This document shows, piece by piece, positions 59,612 through 64,000 of a stretch of DNA of 64,000 bases. Origin of the DNA: Armatimonadota bacterium. Lineage in GTDB: Bacteria; Armatimonadota; Fimbriimonadia; Fimbriimonadales; Fimbriimonadaceae. Numbering within the stretch: position 1 is the first letter of the stretch; each line of letters opens with the position of its first letter. The position numbers and the translations under genes are program-made. The stretch covers positions 248,001-312,000 of the forward strand of contig JADFMN010000001.1 in assembly GCA_022563855.1 (NCBI GenBank), read 5' to 3'. Below the pieces are notes generated by a model. It did no database searches. It was not told the DNA's origin and worked only from the letters and a program-made list of their open reading frames with translations.

Positions 59612-60766
59612 CTAGTCTATCCCGGAGAACCCCGGCTCGATGAACTGCCACGGGTCGATCAGGGGCAACCGTGCGTCATCGATCACCCGCTCGTCGAACG
59701 GAAACCTGTTGTCAGCCGGTCGCTCACTGTCGAAAAACAGCCCCAGGCCGATGGTCGAGGCACGCTCTGGCGGCTCGGAACCATCGAACGAACACCGTCC
59801 TCCCGGCGCCAAGATGCGTAGCTGGAATGGGGAGGAATCGCTCTTTGACATCAGAGGCTCTAAGACGGACTCCGCCAACTGCTCAACGACCCACATGACG
59901 TCGTCTACGCGCCCGTGCCGCTGCATCTCCTCGACCGTGTGGATCAGGGCGACCGACAGGCGAGACTCCATGAGCCGTGCGCCCAACTTTGGAAAGTCGA
60001 TGCGGAGCCCCGTTGCGAACGTCGCGCGGTCCGCATGGGTGTAGCCGACAAGTTTGCACAGGCCGTGCAGTTGCAGCGACGCGCTGTGCACTGTGGCGAT
60101 GTCGCCTCGACTCAGCGGCAGGAGCGGAAGATTCGGCCGGAACCCTTGCCCCCACGGCCACAGCGCGTTCAGAGGTTGCAGTCCCTCGTCCAGGCGTCGT
60201 CTGTTCACTGGATTGCCGGAGAGCAAATTGATCGAATCGTCGATGAACCGCCTCAACTCACGGTCGTGATCTCCGTCCGGCAGGCAGTTCTTCAACGCCG
60301 AACCGTACGCCTCTGTCATTGGAGTCGTCATCATTTCGAGCGAACCGTTCTCCATGACCAGGGCGTGTTCGACTCCCTCTCCGACAAGGAGCGTAAGCGA
60401 CCTGGTTGCCAGGCGATCGGCTTCTTCCATCAACTTTCGCACGTCTTCAAAGTTTTGGCGAGCGTCCGGTTTGCTGAGCAGACCTGCGCCGTCGACGGAG
60501 CAAAGCGTTAGCCGAAAGTGGACGGAATCTGCCGGCGGGTGATGACCAAGCGCCGCGATCAGAAGCGGGCCTGGAGCGACCGCTGTTTCGAGCGGGTTCA
60601 TTCCGAGCCATGCCGCTTCGGGCGTTGCACAGGCGGGGATCGGATTCAAGCGAACGATCTGCGCCCGGTCGACGATTTCCCCCAGCGCGACCGGCGGATC
60701 GCGCAGAGCCGAGTCGTCAATCGGCTTGCTCACCAGATAGGGGATGACGATCGACACGCGCCGCAT
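59612..60766 (-). CDS. ApgM-like protein, probable pseudoenzyme
   Basis: A 384-aa protein with recognisable features of archaeal-type cofactor-independent phosphoglycerate mutase (ApgM, alkaline phosphatase superfamily): LNALWPWGQGFRPNLPLLPL, VHFRLTLCSVDGAGLLSKPD and HTVEEMQRHGRVDDVMWVVE correspond to conserved blocks. However, the N-terminal metal site (normally DGxGD) reads IPYLVSKPID, the catalytic Ser-Asp segment reads ACATPEAAWLGM, and only part of the last metal cluster remains. It therefore probably lacks mutase activity. It is 3 bp upstream of the 899-aa gene and 7 bp downstream of the VanZ-like gene. Confidence 0.6.
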   Translation of the reverse strand: MRRVSIVIPYLVSKPIDDSALRDPPVALGEIVDRAQIVRLNPIPACATPEAAWLGMNPLETAVAPGPLLIAALGHHPPADSVHFRLTLCSVDGAGLLSKPDARQNFEDVRKLMEEADRLATRSLTLLVGEGVEHALVMENGSLEMMTTPMTEAYGSALKNCLPDGDHDRELRRFIDDSINLLSGNPVNRRRLDEGLQPLNALWPWGQGFRPNLPLLPLSRGDIATVHSASLQLHGLCKLVGYTHADRATFATGLRIDFPKLGARLMESRLSVALIHTVEEMQRHGRVDDVMWVVEQLAESVLEPLMSKSDSSPFQLRILAPGGRCSFDGSEPPERASTIGLGLFFDSERPADNRFPFDERVIDDARLPLIDPWQFIEPGFSGID

Positions 60767-60773
60767 GGCGCTA

Positions 60774-61520
60774 TTATGCTTTCCGCTGGCGCCTTCTCCA
60801 GTGCAACCAGACGATCAGCAGCGCTGCGCCCGCTCCGCTCATGTCGATCAGGACGTCCCAAACACTGCCGGTCCGAGAGTCGAACGACATCTGCGTGGCT
60901 TCGTCGAAGACGGAGTGGCTGAACGCCCAGATAACGGCGAGTCGCGCGGCGATGTTGAAATCCAGTTTCGCGGCCAGCGCCGCGCGCGCAAGCGAGTACG
61001 AGAGCGCACAGTAGAAGACCACGTGAGTGGACTTGCGAAAGACAAAGGTTCCGACCTCGGCGCGCTCTAGCGACCATCCGGCCACCGACTGCAACCACGC
61101 GATCATCGGATCAGCGTCGCCAACTGCGCCCGAGAACACTGCTACAAGCAGCCCCATTCCCATCGCGAGCGTCAGCCAGCGCACCGACTTGCCTCGGGCT
61201 GAGAGCTGGTATCCAAGCAGAATCGGCAGAGTGCAAATCGCGAGCCAACTGATTTTTGCGACTGGGCCTGGGATATGCATGAGGTTCTCCAGGCGATCGG
61301 ACATCAGGCCTAAACCGACCGCCAAAGAGAACGCGACGACATACCTCAGCACCCATCGCAAGGCGTCGGCAGCCGCATGCAGCGACCGCACAATCGGCCA
61401 GCAGCCTGCAACTACGAGTACGATCAAGACGGCGCGAAAACCTACCGTTCCGACGGAGATTGCAGCGCCCAGCAAAAGCAGCACATCCGCCATCGCTACT
61501 TTCCAGCTACTTGCCGCCAC
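60774..61520 (-). CDS. VanZ-like membrane protein
   Basis: A 248-aa protein with seven or so transmembrane helices. The C-terminal half carries the VanZ-like signature: FRKSTHVVFYCALSYSLARA (the K-x-x-H helix) and FSHSVFDEATQMSFDSRTGS then VWDVLIDMSGAGAALLI. VanZ itself gives low-level teicoplanin resistance, but most VanZ-like proteins have unknown roles in the envelope. It is the first gene of a three-gene minus-strand operon. Confidence 0.87.
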   Translation of the reverse strand: MAASSWKVAMADVLLLLGAAISVGTVGFRAVLIVLVVAGCWPIVRSLHAAADALRWVLRYVVAFSLAVGLGLMSDRLENLMHIPGPVAKISWLAICTLPILLGYQLSARGKSVRWLTLAMGMGLLVAVFSGAVGDADPMIAWLQSVAGWSLERAEVGTFVFRKSTHVVFYCALSYSLARAALAAKLDFNIAARLAVIWAFSHSVFDEATQMSFDSRTGSVWDVLIDMSGAGAALLIVWLHWRRRQRKA

Positions 61521-61564
61521 GACGGCATTTTATCACTTCGAACCAAAGCGGTAACCTGGGGACC

Positions 61565-62320
61565 ATGCGCATCTTGGTGACCAACGACGACGGCATTCAC
61601 GCCGAAGGCCTTCGAAGCTTGGTCGACGCGGTCAGCGGTTTCGGTGAGATCGCTGTGGTCGCGCCGGATGTGGAGCGCAGCGCGTGCGGGCATGGGATGA
61701 CGTTGCGCGACCCGCTGCGGGTCAAGGAGTCGAGCGCGTTCGACTGTCCGGCGTTCGAGGTCAACGGCCTGCCGGTCGATTGCGTCAACGTCGCGCTGTC
61801 GCTCTGCTTCCCCGATGGGTGCGACCTCGTGCTGAGCGGCATCAACGTCGGGCCGAATCTAGGGTTTGACATCACGTACTCTGGGACGGTTGCGGCTGCG
61901 ATGGAGGCCGCCATCAACGGCATCAAAGGCATTGCGATTTCGATGTCGGTATTCGCGGACGGCGCTCCGTCGCATCTCGATACCGGTGCCGGCTGGATTC
62001 GCGACAACTGGCCGCTGCTCCTCGATCTGCCGACCGGCGAACGGACGTTTTGGAACATCAACGTGCCTGCAATTGCGGCGTCCGAGATAGCGGGCAATAG
62101 GTTCGTCAAGACGGGCGATCGTGTGTATGAGGACCGGGTCGAGAGGCGCGATGACCCGTGGGGCAGGCCGTACTACTGGCAGGGCGGAGTCGTCGTCATG
62201 CGCCCCGATCAGCACGGCACGGACGTTCAAGCCGTAAGCGAAGGGTACGTTGCGATCACTCCGCTCACCGTCGATTGGACCGACCACACGGTCCTTACCG
62301 AGTGCGAAGCTCTCGAGTAA
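61565..62320 (+). CDS. surE: 5'/3'-nucleotidase SurE
   Basis: Metal-dependent survival protein phosphatase, 251 aa. The N-terminal MRILVTNDDGIHAEGLRSL supplies the metal-binding Asp-Asp pair; APDVERSACGHGMTL carries the conserved Ser; VLSGINVGPNLGFDITYSGT then VAAAMEA is the signature with the metal-binding Asn. It hydrolyses nucleoside monophosphates and short polyphosphates. The ATG at 61565 gives a start directly at the first strand. Its 3' end overlaps the convergent neighbour by 26 bp. Confidence 0.95.
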   Translation: MRILVTNDDGIHAEGLRSLVDAVSGFGEIAVVAPDVERSACGHGMTLRDPLRVKESSAFDCPAFEVNGLPVDCVNVALSLCFPDGCDLVLSGINVGPNLGFDITYSGTVAAAMEAAINGIKGIAISMSVFADGAPSHLDTGAGWIRDNWPLLLDLPTGERTFWNINVPAIAASEIAGNRFVKTGDRVYEDRVERRDDPWGRPYYWQGGVVVMRPDQHGTDVQAVSEGYVAITPLTVDWTDHTVLTECEALE

Positions 62321-63011
62321 GCCAATCGGCAACTGGACTCGAGCGGTGATCTTGTACGAACGCCCTCAAGCTATAGTCCCCTGCCACCCATCGCAAAACT
62401 TGGTGCGGCGCCTCTTCGATCTCTCGATCCGCCATCGGAGGCGGCCAGGCCAAGTGCTTCCCCTTGATGCCGGACATGCCTGCGGCCCTCGTCAGGTTCA
62501 GCACTCTCGAGCGGTGAAACAGGCTCTTCTCCACCAACGATAAGGCGTCGTTGACGGCCTCATCACGGCCTCGCGAGTCACCGACCGGCGACGACAGTTT
62601 CCCCAACGTTCCGACACTCAGTTCTTCGAACGGGGTCGGTCGATTGATGTCGCCATACTCTAGCGGCCAACTGGGCGTTTCTTCCTCCTCGATTTCCGAT
62701 GGCAGGTAAACCATGGCTGCGCTCTTCCCCGTCATGCGCCGAGAGCAGTCCTCGTTCAAGGTTAGGATGACCACGTCAGCATTGTCGAGCGCCTCTTCTA
62801 GCACCGGCCTGCGAAAGACGTCGTGCTCGCGGTCCGATAGGTCCATGATAGTTCCGGCGAGCTGAAAGTACAGGTCTAGCCGCTCTTGGTTCGCATCGTA
62901 CAGCCGGATATCGAGCCCCTCCAGCGCGTCCAAACCTGCGATTGACGCGAGAACGGCCGGGCAACAGCGAATGTTCCCGGCACCGACCAGCGCTAGCGAG
63001 CGGCGACTCAT
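62295..63011 (-). CDS. Rossmann-fold protein similar to GH4 / LDH-like N-terminus
   Basis: A 238-aa protein. The first 80 residues are a dinucleotide-binding fold: SLALVGAGNIRCCPAVLASI (GxGxxR), EGLDIRLYDANQERLDLYFQ (acidic end of strand 2), DNADVVILTLNED. This order is that of family 4 glycosidases and the 6-phospho-glucosidase group, whose signature is GxGS..P. The usual catalytic Cys-His manganese site of GH4 is not evident, and the protein is half the GH4 length. It may be a divergent, shortened NAD-binding protein. It converges with surE. Confidence 0.6.
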   Translation of the reverse strand: MSRRSLALVGAGNIRCCPAVLASIAGLDALEGLDIRLYDANQERLDLYFQLAGTIMDLSDREHDVFRRPVLEEALDNADVVILTLNEDCSRRMTGKSAAMVYLPSEIEEEETPSWPLEYGDINRPTPFEELSVGTLGKLSSPVGDSRGRDEAVNDALSLVEKSLFHRSRVLNLTRAAGMSGIKGKHLAWPPPMADREIEEAPHQVLRWVAGDYSLRAFVQDHRSSPVADWLTRELRTR

Positions 63012-63068
63012 GTACGCATTTTACGCCGTGACGGCCATCCGGGGCGACGGGTATTCTCAACTGGACGC

Positions 63069-64000
63069 ATGGATGCCTTCTCCGACGATCATCCCGAGTT
63101 CACTGGCGCGTTGATCTCCATGGAATTTGGCGCCGGTGGGCGGATACACCAGCTATGGGCGTCCGACCCAGATCTGCCTGACGAGGGCGAGGACTTTCAG
63201 TTCATCCTATCGCCGGTCGCCTTTGGCCAGGAGACGGCGGAAGACTACTACCCTGGCACGATCCTCATCGGTATTCGCTCTGATCCAGGCGACCCTTGGG
63301 TTTTGAGCCGCAACAGTCGAGCGAGGCGGCCGGAGGCCGATGACGAGCCGGACGACGACAGCACGGTCGAATTCGAATACGAGATGCCTCTCATCGACGA
63401 CTTGAAGGTCACGGGCCGTTACTTCGAGCTTCCAGGCACGATGCCACAGGTTGTCTGGGAGGTCACGTTGAAGAACAGGAGCCGGCACGCGGTGGAGATC
63501 GGCGAACTCGGATTTCCCTTGGCGTTTAACAATCTGTACGACGGGTTTGGCTGGAACGACGATCAGCTCAAGCGCTTGTGGAATTCGCGGGTGTACGTGC
63601 ACAAGTTCATCGGCGGCGGAGCGAGCTGGCTGTTCGCTCAGCGAATGACCGCTGAGACGCCGGGGCTGCTCGTGTTCCCCGGCACCGATACTTCCTGGGA
63701 GTTCTACAATCACGTCCGAGCGAGCTTGACGACCTCGTACCAGTGGGAGGGGATTCCCGTCGTTTACGTCTACAGCAAGGCGACAATCGAGAGGGAGCGC
63801 GGTGAAGGTTGGCACAACGACCACACGTCCCTCATCCTCGAGCCGGGCGAAGAGCGGACTATGCAGATGCGGTTCGTCCCGACGGAGAGCGATCAGCAGG
63901 ACGGCGTCCACCAGACTCTGGTGGCGTGCGACCGACCGGCGGTGCGCCTGCTCCCGGGCGCGGTTGCTCCGATCGACGTCGGGATCGCGATCGAGGTCGC
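63069..64000 (+). CDS. Uncharacterised beta-rich protein, cut by window edge
   Basis: The frame is open from ATG 63069 to the last base (310 residues visible). The sequence is beta-rich with aromatic clusters (FNNLYDGFGWNDDQLKRLWN, VHKFIGGGASWLFAQRMTA, TDTSWEFYNHVRASLTTSYQ) and resembles the supersandwich N-terminal domain of large glycan-active proteins such as DUF5695-type six-hairpin enzymes. There is no obvious signal peptide at this start. The catalytic part, if any, would lie beyond the window. Family assignment is tentative. Confidence 0.65.
   Translation, partial: MDAFSDDHPEFTGALISMEFGAGGRIHQLWASDPDLPDEGEDFQFILSPVAFGQETAEDYYPGTILIGIRSDPGDPWVLSRNSRARRPEADDEPDDDSTVEFEYEMPLIDDLKVTGRYFELPGTMPQVVWEVTLKNRSRHAVEIGELGFPLAFNNLYDGFGWNDDQLKRLWNSRVYVHKFIGGGASWLFAQRMTAETPGLLVFPGTDTSWEFYNHVRASLTTSYQWEGIPVVYVYSKATIERERGEGWHNDHTSLILEPGEERTMQMRFVPTESDQQDGVHQTLVACDRPAVRLLPGAVAPIDVGIAIEV

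Overview
The window is about 57% GC, densely coded bacterial chromosome with genes on both strands. It carries housekeeping genes (rpsT, dxr-rseP, lysA, trpS, carA, a two-gene carB, surE) together with two PEP-CTERM proteins, many small lipoproteins, split CPSase genes and several families of dispersed palindromic repeats. This mixture fits a free-living Gram-negative-type bacterium; Armatimonadota (Fimbriimonadia-like) is my best guess, an inference from gene content and not from any search.

Layout. 0-9.5 kb: two small membrane proteins, a bleomycin-hydrolase-type peptidase, a GNAT enzyme, rpsT, a Fic AMPylator behind an unusual 41-bp-periodic site array, a small MscS channel, a 2OG-Fe(II) dioxygenase and an APH-type kinase. 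9.5-19.6 kb: accessory DNA with duplicated ankyrin lipoproteins, a 146-bp inverted-repeat element, a Mu-like head-gene remnant (12.99-16.55 kb), a KAP NTPase and a GIY-YIG-like protein. 19.6-27.4 kb: small exported proteins, repeat clusters, two PEP-CTERM proteins, a cupin, a Cys/Met-rich lipoprotein, a receiver-only regulator and a MerR regulator. 27.5-39.4 kb: core metabolism; the N-terminal carB half contains an in-frame REP-associated transposase (RAYT). 39.7-49.6 kb: YceI, alcohol dehydrogenase, a redox gene cluster, an endolysin-like protein and carA. 49.6-53.7 kb: nine tandem SmpA/OmlA-like lipoprotein genes plus two relics. 54.2-64 kb: M60 peptidase, a large repeat-rich exported protein, an ApgM-like probable pseudoenzyme, VanZ-like protein, surE, a GH4-like Rossmann protein and a truncated gene at the edge.

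The most notable observation is two independent genes with an in-frame UGA that, if read as selenocysteine, restores a complete recognisable protein. One is a YHS-domain lipoprotein (Cys-Sec pair, UGA at 22728). The other is a 390-aa exported thioredoxin-fold protein (Cys-Thr-Sec, UGA at 44591-44589) in an apparent operon with a DsbD-N-like protein and a redoxin. Both UGAs are followed by a short hairpin whose loop begins with G at the spacing expected of bacterial SECIS elements. UGA serves as an ordinary stop elsewhere in the window. No sel genes lie in the window.

Other highlights: the RAYT with flanking inverted REP doublets sits inside carB at the boundary between the carboxyphosphate and oligomerisation domains; carB is split into two genes with a terminator between them; a site repeated three times at exactly 41 bp precedes fic; and all nine tandem lipoprotein genes have a -10-like hexamer exactly 8 nt before the ATG, suggesting leaderless mRNAs.
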